From Streptomyces sp. TN58 (GTDB lineage: Bacteria; Actinomycetota; Actinomycetes; Streptomycetales; Streptomycetaceae), in the NCBI RefSeq assembly GCF_001941845.1, contig NZ_CP018870.1, positions 2,077,001-2,141,000 of the forward strand: 64,000 nucleotides of DNA, written 5' to 3'. Numbering within the stretch: position 1 is the first letter of the stretch; every line of letters starts with the position of its first letter. The notes under the pieces were generated by a model, which did no database searches, was not told where the DNA came from, and worked only from the letters and a program-made list of their open reading frames with translations. Positions 25,440-32,793 of this stretch are shown piece after piece. A program made the position numbers and the translations under genes.

Positions 25440-27305
25440 ATGGGAGAGGTCCGTTTGACCAGCGCAGAGACCGACCGCACCGCCGCACCGGCGACCGGTC
25501 CGTCATCCGGCAGGAAAGAGACCGGCGGGGACTCCGCCGGCAAGGCGGCGGGGGGCGGCCGGGAGACCGGTCGGGGGAGCGCCCGCTCACAGCGCGGAGC
25601 CGCGTTCGCGGTCTGGTACCTGCGCGTCGTCACCTTCGTCAACTTCCTCAGCGCGGTGTGGGTTTCACTCGGGCAGGACCTGCGGCGCCACAACATCGAG
25701 GACTTCTACACCCCGTACATGCTCACCGCGGGCTTCGCGTCGGGCCTGTTCACGATGCTGCTGGCCGTCACCCTCGGCCGCCGCAAGCGGGCCTCCTGGA
25801 TCCTCAACCTGGTCCTGAGCGGCCTCCTCGCGCTGCTGCTCGCCTACGCCCTCTTCGCGTACGAGGAGATCCGCGAGCACCCGCAGAACTGGGTCTCCCT
25901 GGCCCTGACCGCGGCCTTCACCGGCGCCCTGCTGCTGGGCCGCCGCGAGTTCTACGCCAAGGGCGACCGCTCGAACCCGGCGTTCGCCGCCGCCGTCGCC
26001 GCCGTCGGCCTTCTCGTCACCTCCCTGGTCGCCGCCCTCCTCGTGGGCGCCGCCAACACCTCCCCCGACAGCGCCCGCGTCTCCTTCCCGGAGCGCTGGA
26101 AGTACGGCGTGATGCGGCTGATCACCCTGGCGCCCGACGACCGGGCCTCCGCGGCGATCACCACACCCGGCTGGGTGGACGTCGTCGTCAACGTCATGTC
26201 GATGCTGCTGCTGCTCGCCGTGCTGTTCGCGGCGTTCCGCTCCCGCCGCGCCGTCGACCCGATCAGCGAGGAGGACGAGGAGCGGCTGCGGGCGCTGCTG
26301 GCCCGGCAGGGCGACCGCGACTCGCTCGGCTACTTCGCCCTGCGCCGCGAGAAGTCCGTCATCTGGTCCCCCACCGGCAAGGCCGCCGTCACCTACCGCG
26401 TCGTCGGCGGCGTCTCCCTCGCCTCCGGCGACCCGATCGGCGACCCGGAGGCCTGGCCCGGCGCCATCGACCCGTGGCTGGCCGAGGCCCGCGAGCACGG
26501 CTGGGTTCCGGCCGTGATGGGCGCGAGCGAGGAGGCCGGGCAGATCTACGCCCGGCACGGCCTGGACGCCCTCGAACTCGGCGACGAGGCGATCGTGGAG
26601 ACCGCCGAGTTCACCCTGGAGGGCCGTGCCATGCGCACCGTCCGGCAGGCCTACAACCGCGTCAAGCGGGCCGGTTACACGGTCCGCATCCGCCGCCACG
26701 CCGACATCCCGGCCGAGGAGATGGCCGAGCTGGTGCGCCGCGCCGACGACTGGCGCGACGGCGCGACCGAGCGCGGCTTCTCCATGGCGCTGGGCCGCCT
26801 CGGCGACCCCGCCGACGGCCAGTGCGTGATGCTGGAGTGCACCGACGGCAACGGCGATCTGCGGGCCGTGCTGTCCTTCGTGCCGTGGGGGGCCAAGGGC
26901 CTGTCGCTGGACCTGATGCGCCGTGACCGGGACTCAGAGAACGGCCTGATGGAGTTCATGGTCATCGAACTCCTCGAACGGTCCAGGGAGATCGGGGTCA
27001 CCCAGGTCTCGCTGAACTTCGCGATGTTCCGGTCGGTCTTCGAGCGCGGGTCCAGGCTCGGAGCGGGTCCGGTGCTGCGCATGTGGCGCTCGCTGCTGAG
27101 CTTCTTCTCCCGCTGGTGGCAGATCGAGTCCCTCTACCGGGCGAACGCCAAATACCGGCCGATCTGGGAACCGCGGTTCATGCTCTTCGAGAAGAGTTCG
27201 GACCTGCTGCGGATCGGTGTCGCGGCCGGACGGGCCGAAGGCTTCCTGGAGGCCCCCGGCCTTCCGAAGTGGCTGCACCGCAGACACCTGGAGACCCGCC
27301 GTTGA
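25440..27305 (+). CDS. DUF2156 protein, MprF-like lysyltransferase domain with membrane helices
   Basis: After a disordered, charged N-terminus (about 1-55), about six membrane helices (about 60-250) precede a cytoplasmic GNAT-fold DUF2156 domain (about 275-600; e.g. GDPIGDPEAWPGAIDPWL, LSLDLMRRDRDSENGLMEFMV, LNFAMFRSVFERG). This is the domain that transfers lysine to phosphatidylglycerol in MprF; the lipid substrate here is not proven. ATG 25440 lies 8 bases after a TATGAT -10-like hexamer (25426-25431), so the message could be leaderless; TTG 25455 after GGGAGAGG is the alternative start. The downstream gene is coupled by a TTGA overlap. Confidence 0.85.
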   Translation: MGEVRLTSAETDRTAAPATGPSSGRKETGGDSAGKAAGGGRETGRGSARSQRGAAFAVWYLRVVTFVNFLSAVWVSLGQDLRRHNIEDFYTPYMLTAGFASGLFTMLLAVTLGRRKRASWILNLVLSGLLALLLAYALFAYEEIREHPQNWVSLALTAAFTGALLLGRREFYAKGDRSNPAFAAAVAAVGLLVTSLVAALLVGAANTSPDSARVSFPERWKYGVMRLITLAPDDRASAAITTPGWVDVVVNVMSMLLLLAVLFAAFRSRRAVDPISEEDEERLRALLARQGDRDSLGYFALRREKSVIWSPTGKAAVTYRVVGGVSLASGDPIGDPEAWPGAIDPWLAEAREHGWVPAVMGASEEAGQIYARHGLDALELGDEAIVETAEFTLEGRAMRTVRQAYNRVKRAGYTVRIRRHADIPAEEMAELVRRADDWRDGATERGFSMALGRLGDPADGQCVMLECTDGNGDLRAVLSFVPWGAKGLSLDLMRRDRDSENGLMEFMVIELLERSREIGVTQVSLNFAMFRSVFERGSRLGAGPVLRMWRSLLSFFSRWWQIESLYRANAKYRPIWEPRFMLFEKSSDLLRIGVAAGRAEGFLEAPGLPKWLHRRHLETRR

Positions 27306-28072
27306 CAGCGCGGAACACCACCCCACTGCGGCGGTTCGCCCGCCGCGAGTGGGGCCCCATGTTCTGGACCGTCCGTGACGCGCTCGTCCACGACACGTGG
27401 CGGGCCATCCCGATGACCCTGGGCGCGGTCTGCCTGACCGCGCTCTTCCAGGTCGTCCAGAACACCTCGTGGGGGTTCCGGCCGGTGCAGGACCTCGGGT
27501 CGGTCAAGGCCGCCGACCCGTTCTGGCTGGCCCTGCTGCGCACTCCCCTGTCGCTGTTCGTCCCGGCCCTCGACCTGCCGGTGTGGGGGGCGCTCGCCCA
27601 GATCCTGCTGGTCTTCGGCATCGCGGAGATCTGCATCGGCCGGCGGCGCACGCTGGTGATCGGCTACGTCGCCACCCTCGCCGGGACCACGTACGCGCGG
27701 GTCGGCCTCGCCCTGGGCCCGGAGCACCCGCTCGGCCTGCCGGTGTCCGACCGCGTCGTCAACGACACCGGGCCCTCGGCGGCGGTGGTCGGCCTCGCCG
27801 TCTACCTCTGCTGGCGCCACCGGGCGTACCTGACCGGCGCCCTGGTGATCCTCGCCATGATCGGCGAGGTGCTGGTCAAGAACAACCTCGCGGGCAAGGA
27901 GCACCTGGCGGCCATCGCCGTCGTCATGGCCGGGTGCGTGGTCCGGGCGCAGTGGGGCCCGGTGCGGTCCGGTGTTCCGCTAGGTCCTGTCCGGAGTTCC
28001 GGCGCGGGAGAAGGAGCCGCAACGCCGCGGGGGAATTCCAGACAGGACCCAGGGCAGGGCCCTCCGCCCTGA
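27302..28072 (+). CDS. Rhomboid-like integral membrane protein
   Basis: About six membrane helices in 256 residues. The TTG at 27302 overlaps the stop of the preceding MprF-like gene (TTGA), indicating coupled translation. A GPS motif at the start of a helix (NDTGPSAAVVGLAVYL) and a later histidine helix (KEHLAAIAVVMAG) are placed like the Ser and His of rhomboid proteases, so membership in the rhomboid-like superfamily is likely, but catalysis is unproven. The last 30 or so residues are encoded by an inverted-repeat element (27983-28049), so the tail is probably not ancestral. Confidence 0.75.
   Translation: MTARNTTPLRRFARREWGPMFWTVRDALVHDTWRAIPMTLGAVCLTALFQVVQNTSWGFRPVQDLGSVKAADPFWLALLRTPLSLFVPALDLPVWGALAQILLVFGIAEICIGRRRTLVIGYVATLAGTTYARVGLALGPEHPLGLPVSDRVVNDTGPSAAVVGLAVYLCWRHRAYLTGALVILAMIGEVLVKNNLAGKEHLAAIAVVMAGCVVRAQWGPVRSGVPLGPVRSSGAGEGAATPRGNSRQDPGQGPPP
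27983..28049. repeat. Short inverted-repeat element inside the 3' end of the rhomboid-like gene
   Basis: Arms of 18 bp (27983-28000 and 28032-28049) match at 16 positions: GGTCCTGTCCGGAGTTCC against the complement of GGAATTCCAGACAGGACC. The left end follows CTA, giving CTAG, a favoured target of some IS5-like elements. It may be an IS end remnant or MITE, or a terminator that became coding. Confidence 0.5.
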
Positions 28073-28135
28073 TCCGCCGGACTGATCCGCCGGACGCGGC
28101 CCGGGGCCCGTCCCGGCAGGCCGTACCGTATCCGG

Positions 28136-29344
28136 GTGACGACAGACCTCGGGCGGTTCGCCCCCACCCGGCAGTGGATGCGGACCCATCCGCTGGCCAC
28201 CGACGCCGTGCTGGCGTTCGGCGCGCTCGTCGCCATGGTCGTCGGCTCCTTCGCCGACCCGCATGGTCCGCACGGGCCGACCTTCGGGACGCGCACCCCC
28301 GATCCCTTCTCCCTGCTCCTGATGCTCCTCGGCTCGGCCGCGCTGGTGTTCCGGCGCCGACAGCCGCGGGCCGTGCTCGCCGTGACCTGCGGGCTGTCGC
28401 TGCTGGAGCTGACCACCGGGGAGCCCCGGGCGCCCGTCGCGATGTGCACGGTGATCGCCCTGTACACGGTCGCGGCTCTCACCGACCGGCCCACGACCTG
28501 GCGGATCGGCCTGCTCACCATGGCGGGCATGACCGGGGTGGCGATGCTCGCCGGGCCGCTGCCCTGGTACGCGCAGGAGAACATCGGGATCTTCGCCTGG
28601 ACGGGCATGGCCGCGGCCGCCGGGGACGCCGTACGCAGCCGGCGGGCCTTCGTCGACGCCATCCGGGAGCGGGCGGACCGGGCCGAACGGACCCGCGACG
28701 AGGAGGCCCGCCGCCGGGTCGCGGAGGAACGGCTGCGGATCGCCCGGGACCTCCACGACGTGGTGGCCCACCACATCGCGCTGGTCAACGTGCAGGCGGG
28801 GGTGGCCGCGCACGTCATGGACAAGCGGCCCGACCAGGCCAAGGAGGCGCTGGCCCACGTACGGGACGCCAGCCGGTCCGCGCTGAACGAGCTGCGGGCG
28901 ACCGTCGGCCTGCTGCGGCAGTCCGGCGACCCGGAGGCACCGACGGAGCCGGCGCCGGGACTGGCGGTCCTCGACGAACTGGTGGACACCTTCCGGCACG
29001 CCGGGCTGCCGGTGGAGGTGATCGTCCAGCTGGACTGCGGGACGGGGCCGCTGCCGGCCGCGGTGGACCTGGCGGCGTACCGGGTGATCCAGGAGGCGCT
29101 GACCAACGTACGCAAGCACGCGGGGCCCGACGCGCGGGCCGAGGTGAGCGTGGTCCGGGTCGGCCCGTCGGTGGAGGTGACCGTGCTGGACGACGGGGGC
29201 ACGGAGCCCGGCGCCACCGAGCCGGGGGGAGGGCACGGGCTCCTCGGCATGCGGGAGCGGGCCTCCGCCCTGGGTGGCTCCTGCTCCACGGGCCCCCGCT
29301 TCGGCGGCGGCTACCGCGTCCACGCCGTCCTCCCCTGGTCCTGA
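28136..29344 (+). CDS. Sensor histidine kinase (NarL/HisKA_3 type) without an adjacent regulator
   Basis: Membrane sensor kinase of 402 residues: about five to six helices (about 20-165) forming the sensor, a linker, then the HisKA_3 phosphoacceptor region ERLRIARDLHDVVAHHIALV (His of DLHDVVAHH) and an ATPase domain with QEALTNVRKHAG and GHGLLGMRERA. GTG start. No response regulator is next to it; the nearest LuxR-type regulator without a kinase is at 17014-17760. Followed by a repeat-rich gap. Confidence 0.92.
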   Translation: MTTDLGRFAPTRQWMRTHPLATDAVLAFGALVAMVVGSFADPHGPHGPTFGTRTPDPFSLLLMLLGSAALVFRRRQPRAVLAVTCGLSLLELTTGEPRAPVAMCTVIALYTVAALTDRPTTWRIGLLTMAGMTGVAMLAGPLPWYAQENIGIFAWTGMAAAAGDAVRSRRAFVDAIRERADRAERTRDEEARRRVAEERLRIARDLHDVVAHHIALVNVQAGVAAHVMDKRPDQAKEALAHVRDASRSALNELRATVGLLRQSGDPEAPTEPAPGLAVLDELVDTFRHAGLPVEVIVQLDCGTGPLPAAVDLAAYRVIQEALTNVRKHAGPDARAEVSVVRVGPSVEVTVLDDGGTEPGATEPGGGHGLLGMRERASALGGSCSTGPRFGGGYRVHAVLPWS

Positions 29345-29705
29345 CCGCCGCCCCTCTCCCGGACTCCGCCCGACCCCGTCACCCCGGCTGCGCCCGACCC
29401 CCCTCTCCCGTCTCCCCGGCTGCGCCACATTGACCCTGGGGGCACATCCAGCCGGGGCCAGGCAACTCCAGCCTCGCCGGCGTTTGAGGCGCGGGGTCTG
29501 GGGCAGCGCCCCAGGAATCCCGGCTCCGCCGGGCACCGGGCTCCGCCCGGACCCGCGCCTCAAACGCCGGCGGGGCTGGAATTGCCGGCGCAGCCGGGAA
29601 GCAGGCGGGGCAGCCGGGAAGGCGCCGCGGCAGGCGGGCAGGCCGGAAGCAGGCAGGGCAGCGGCGCAGGCGGGCAGCCGGGAGCTCGGCGGGGTGCCGG
29701 CGGGG
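29345..29705. repeat. Repeat-rich gap without genes
   Basis: The gap holds short pyrimidine-rich repeats (CCCGGCTGCGCC types) at 29355-29430, the second copy of the large palindromic repeat (29467-29580) and a purine-rich tail of imperfect GGCAGCCGGGAAG-like repeats (29585-29700). It separates the kinase gene from the convergent exopolysaccharide operon and may end both transcripts. Confidence 0.8.
29467..29580. repeat. Palindromic dispersed repeat, copy 2 (inverted internal order)
   Basis: The arms 29467-29494 and 29553-29580 are the same 28-bp sequence as at 8544-8657, with one mismatch. The three internal hairpins are present in the opposite order (CTGGGGC/GCCCCAG first), so this copy lies in reverse orientation. 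Confidence 0.9.
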
Positions 29706-30533
29706 CTAGGGGCAGGTTTTGCGCCAGGCGTCCAGGTCGTACCTCTTCCGCAGCGAGCTCAGCCCCAGCTCGCGCGAGCGTTCGCAGAAGCGCGACGGGG
29801 ACAGTTCGTACTCCGCGTGGAAGACCGCCTTGCCCGCTTCGACGAAGGGGGTCAGGCGCTCGCACTCCTCGTACTGCGCGCACTGCTCGTTGACCGCGAA
29901 GTCGAAGTCCCCGACGAGCTGCGGGATCTGGTCGAGGTCGTTCTTCAGGCCGACGGCCATGCCCCGGTCGTGGGCGAGTTTCGCGATCAGCCGGTTGTAG
30001 CGGAGCTGGTCGTCGGCGGTGAGCGGGAAGCCGGAGGTGTTCTGGTAGCCGTCCATGTTGTCCGGTTCGACCGCGTCGAAGCCCTTGTCCCGGCACATGT
30101 CGAACCGCTTGGCCATCAGCGGTTCCAGCTCCGCCGTCCGCCGGATGTCCAGCCAGCGCTCTCCCTCCCAGCCGTTGCCCTTGCCCAGCAGGTCCCGAGG
30201 GAACGCTTCTGCGTCGGGCCGCCAGTCCTCCCACGCCCCGGTCGAGAGGTAGCAGATGGTCTTGCGCCCGGCCTTCTTCAGGACCGCCACCTGCTCCTTG
30301 GTGGTGTTGAAGCCGTCGACGTCGTAGACGGGCGCCTTGACCGAGGTGTCGAGCCTTCCGGTGAGCTGCCACTGCCAGCCGGTGCCGGGCGGGGGCTGCC
30401 AGCGCTGTCCGGGGGCGAGTTCCGGCCAGCGGTACGGTTCGTCGTCGTCCTCACCGTCCGGTCCGGCCGTACAGGCGGCGAGCAGCAGCAGCGGCAGGAC
30501 CAGCAGGAGCCGTAGCGGCCGCGGCGCCCTCAT
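29706..30533 (-). CDS. GH114 endo-alpha-1,4-polygalactosaminidase-like lipoprotein (Ega3-like)
   Basis: Predicted outer-surface lipoprotein (signal LLLVLPLLLLAAC, lipid Cys about 21) with a GH114 TIM-barrel domain. Hallmarks: YDVDGFNTTKEQVAVLKK, ICYLSTGAWEDWRPDA, a GFDAVEPDNMDGY segment holding the likely acidic catalytic residues, and VNEQCAQYEEC. GH114 enzymes such as fungal Ega3 and the related PelA hydrolase cut galactosamine-containing polymers. ATG 30533 overlaps the upstream stop (ATGA, 30530-30533). Last gene of the five-gene operon; it may trim or free the polymer. Confidence 0.9.
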   Translation of the reverse strand: MRAPRPLRLLLVLPLLLLAACTAGPDGEDDDEPYRWPELAPGQRWQPPPGTGWQWQLTGRLDTSVKAPVYDVDGFNTTKEQVAVLKKAGRKTICYLSTGAWEDWRPDAEAFPRDLLGKGNGWEGERWLDIRRTAELEPLMAKRFDMCRDKGFDAVEPDNMDGYQNTSGFPLTADDQLRYNRLIAKLAHDRGMAVGLKNDLDQIPQLVGDFDFAVNEQCAQYEECERLTPFVEAGKAVFHAEYELSPSRFCERSRELGLSSLRKRYDLDAWRKTCP

Positions 30534-31234
30534 CCCGCCGCCTCCAGGGCGTACGGGAGGGTGCCCCACGGGTGCGGTCCGGTGCCCGGAACGGCGCAGT
30601 GCACGCCCGCGCCCCGCTCCGCCGCCAGCTCCCCGGCCAGCCGGGCGGCGAGTTCGCCGGGCGGGACGGCGTAGACGAGGTGGCAGAACCGCTGGGCCGG
30701 GTGGTCGGCCGTCCAGGGCGGCGGCGGCTCGGCGTCCCGGTAGGCGTCCCAGGGGCCCTCGAAGGTGACGAGCAGGTCGGCGAGTTCGGCGTAGCCGGGA
30801 TGCGGGTGGGCGCCGTGGTTGAGGACGAGGGTCTGGGCGCCCGCGGCCCGGGCGGCGACCGTGAGCCGCCGGTAGTGCGGGAGGAGTTCGGGGTCGGCGC
30901 AGGCCTGGTCGAGGAAGGCCCCGTCGGTGGCGTACCAGTCGCGGTGGCGCAGCAGGTCCTGCACCACCGCGGCGTGCGGACGCCTTCCGTAGTCGGTGTC
31001 GGCGTAGCCGAGTACGGGTACCCCGGCCTCCCGGAGCCGCTCGGCGACGAGGGCGAACCGCTCGTCGCGGGCGGCGCCGGGCCCGCTGTCGGGGTTGAGC
31101 ACCACCGAGTGCAGCCGGTCCGCGCAGCGGATGAGCCGCTCCCAGGCGTCGGGCCGGTCGGCGGGATGCTCGTAGAGGGGCACCAGCAGCATGGGGTCCT
31201 TCTTCTCGTCCGTGTCGTGCGTCTCGTGCGTCAT
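30530..31234 (-). CDS. Spherulation-specific family 4 protein (Sph3/GH135-like)
   Basis: A 234-residue protein of the spherulin-4 family. Diagnostic blocks: MLLVPLYEHPAD at the start of the barrel, VPVLGYADTDYGRRP, WYATDGAFLDQ (family usual GIFLDE), TLVLNHGAHPHPGYAELADLLVTFEG. The fungal homologue Sph3 is a GH135 hydrolase acting on N-acetylgalactosamine stretches of galactosaminogalactan. No signal peptide is visible, and DQ replaces the common DE, so localisation and activity are uncertain. The start at 31234 overlaps the membrane-protein stop (ATGA); M14 is an alternative. Confidence 0.88.
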   Translation of the reverse strand: MTHETHDTDEKKDPMLLVPLYEHPADRPDAWERLIRCADRLHSVVLNPDSGPGAARDERFALVAERLREAGVPVLGYADTDYGRRPHAAVVQDLLRHRDWYATDGAFLDQACADPELLPHYRRLTVAARAAGAQTLVLNHGAHPHPGYAELADLLVTFEGPWDAYRDAEPPPPWTADHPAQRFCHLVYAVPPGELAARLAGELAAERGAGVHCAVPGTGPHPWGTLPYALEAAG

Positions 31235-32793
31235 CGGTGGGCGGTCGCGCGGCCGAGGAGCAGGCAGACCAGGGCGGCCAGGGCCGCCGCGGCGGTGCCG
31301 GCCACGGCCAGCTGGACGGCGCGGGGCTGGCCCAGCCCGGTCAGCAGGGCCACGCTCTGGGCGACGGCGGCCGAGGCGCAGACCACCGCCGCGGGCCGGA
31401 CGGCTCCGAAGGACTGCAGCAGCAGTCCGCTCCACATCACCGCGCCGAGCAGCAGCAGGGTCGCGACGCGGACTCCGGTGAGCCCCGGGGCTCCGGGCCA
31501 CAGCAGGGTTCCGGCCAGTCCGAGGGCCAGCAGCACCACCAGGTAGGTGCTCAGGCAGCGGGTCAGCGTGGTGAGCATCCTGGTCCGGAACTGCCGGGGC
31601 GAGCGGGCTCCCTGGAGTCCGGAGAGGCTGCCGCTGCGGAAGCGGTGCAGCAGCCACTCGGCGGGTCCCATGCTGAGGGTGAGGGCCACCGCCGACGGTG
31701 CGGCGACGGCCTCCGCGGGGCCTCCGGCGAGCACCTCGCCCAGGGCGGCGTAGAGCACGAGCAGGCCGGTGCCGAGGCCGAAGACCCCGAAGGGCACCGA
31801 GTCCCCGAGCCGGGGGCCGCGGGGGGTGTACTCCTCCTCGGCTCCGCGGAGCATCTGCCAGCGCACGGGTCCGACCCTGGCGGGCCGGCGGGTGGCCCGG
31901 CCCCGGATCCGGTGCGCGGCGCTCCGCAGGCCGTCGGCCAGCGGCAGTTCCCGTACGGCGAGGGTGCAGGCGGCCAGCAGGGACGCCACGAGCAGGGTCA
32001 CCCGAACCGGCACGGGCAGGTCCACGAAGAGCACCGCCAGGGCGCCGGCGGCCATGGGGGCGAGGGCGGCGAGGAGCAGCCGCTCCCGGCCGAGGACCAG
32101 CAGGACGGTGGCGGCTCCGACGTAGAGGGCCTGTCCGGCGGCGAAGGCGTAGGAGAACGGCGGCCCGCCGGGCACGGCCAGGGCCGCGGCGGTGCCCAGT
32201 ACGGCTCCGGCGGGGGCGCCGACGAGCAGGGTCCGCCCGGCGGCGCCCCGGTCGCCGAGGCCGAGCCAGGAGTAGGCGCGGTGGGACAGGGCCTGGTCCC
32301 AGACCCAGCCGATGAGCGCCCCCGCGAGCAGGGTCAGCGTCCCGGCGGGCAGGCCGAGCCGGTCCTGGGGGCCTTCGAGGAGGGGCGCTCCGAGGAGGTA
32401 GGCCAGGCCGGGCAGCGCGAAGATGACCCCGCGCAGCAGGCAGGCGGCGAGGGAGACCTTCCAGGGGTCGGGGGCGGGCCCCGGGTCCGGGAAGGAGCGG
32501 GGCACGCGGGCGTAGAGATCCTCGGCGAGGGCGAAGGAGTCGTGGCGGCCGTAGGTGAGGCGGATGTACTCGTCCGTCATGCCGTCGGATTCGAGGACGG
32601 CGGCGATCTCGTCGGGGTGGACGGCGGAGGCGATGAACACGTCGAGGCGTTCGGCCAGTTCGTCCATCGGGTCGGCGGCGGGCCCGGGGCCCCCGGGACG
32701 CGGCCGGGGGATCGCCGGGAGCGTGCCGGAGCCGGAGCCGGAGCCGGAGCCCGGGCCGGGGCCGGGCGGTTTGAGCCAGAGGGATCCGCTCAC
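31231..32793 (-). CDS. Polytopic membrane protein of the exopolysaccharide operon
   Basis: 520 residues from the GTG at 32793, which overlaps the glycosyltransferase stop (GTGA). A Gly/Pro/Ser linker (about 10-40) precedes a soluble segment (MDELAERLDVFIASAVHPDE, from about 44) and about a dozen hydrophobic helices (about 105-520), with a charged loop near 300. No family is recognised with certainty. Its place right after a PelF-type GT4 suggests the membrane subunit that anchors the synthase or moves the polymer, comparable in role to PelG or to the membrane part of fungal Gtb3; this is inference. A hexanucleotide repeat (32725-32750) codes part of the linker. Confidence 0.75.
   Translation of the reverse strand: MSGSLWLKPPGPGPGSGSGSGSGTLPAIPRPRPGGPGPAADPMDELAERLDVFIASAVHPDEIAAVLESDGMTDEYIRLTYGRHDSFALAEDLYARVPRSFPDPGPAPDPWKVSLAACLLRGVIFALPGLAYLLGAPLLEGPQDRLGLPAGTLTLLAGALIGWVWDQALSHRAYSWLGLGDRGAAGRTLLVGAPAGAVLGTAAALAVPGGPPFSYAFAAGQALYVGAATVLLVLGRERLLLAALAPMAAGALAVLFVDLPVPVRVTLLVASLLAACTLAVRELPLADGLRSAAHRIRGRATRRPARVGPVRWQMLRGAEEEYTPRGPRLGDSVPFGVFGLGTGLLVLYAALGEVLAGGPAEAVAAPSAVALTLSMGPAEWLLHRFRSGSLSGLQGARSPRQFRTRMLTTLTRCLSTYLVVLLALGLAGTLLWPGAPGLTGVRVATLLLLGAVMWSGLLLQSFGAVRPAAVVCASAAVAQSVALLTGLGQPRAVQLAVAGTAAAALAALVCLLLGRATAHR
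32725..32750. repeat. Hexanucleotide microsatellite in coding sequence
   Basis: About four tandem GCCGGA units, encoding the Gly-Ser part of the membrane protein's linker, followed by related GCCGGG units. Copy-number change would alter linker length without a frameshift. Confidence 0.75.
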
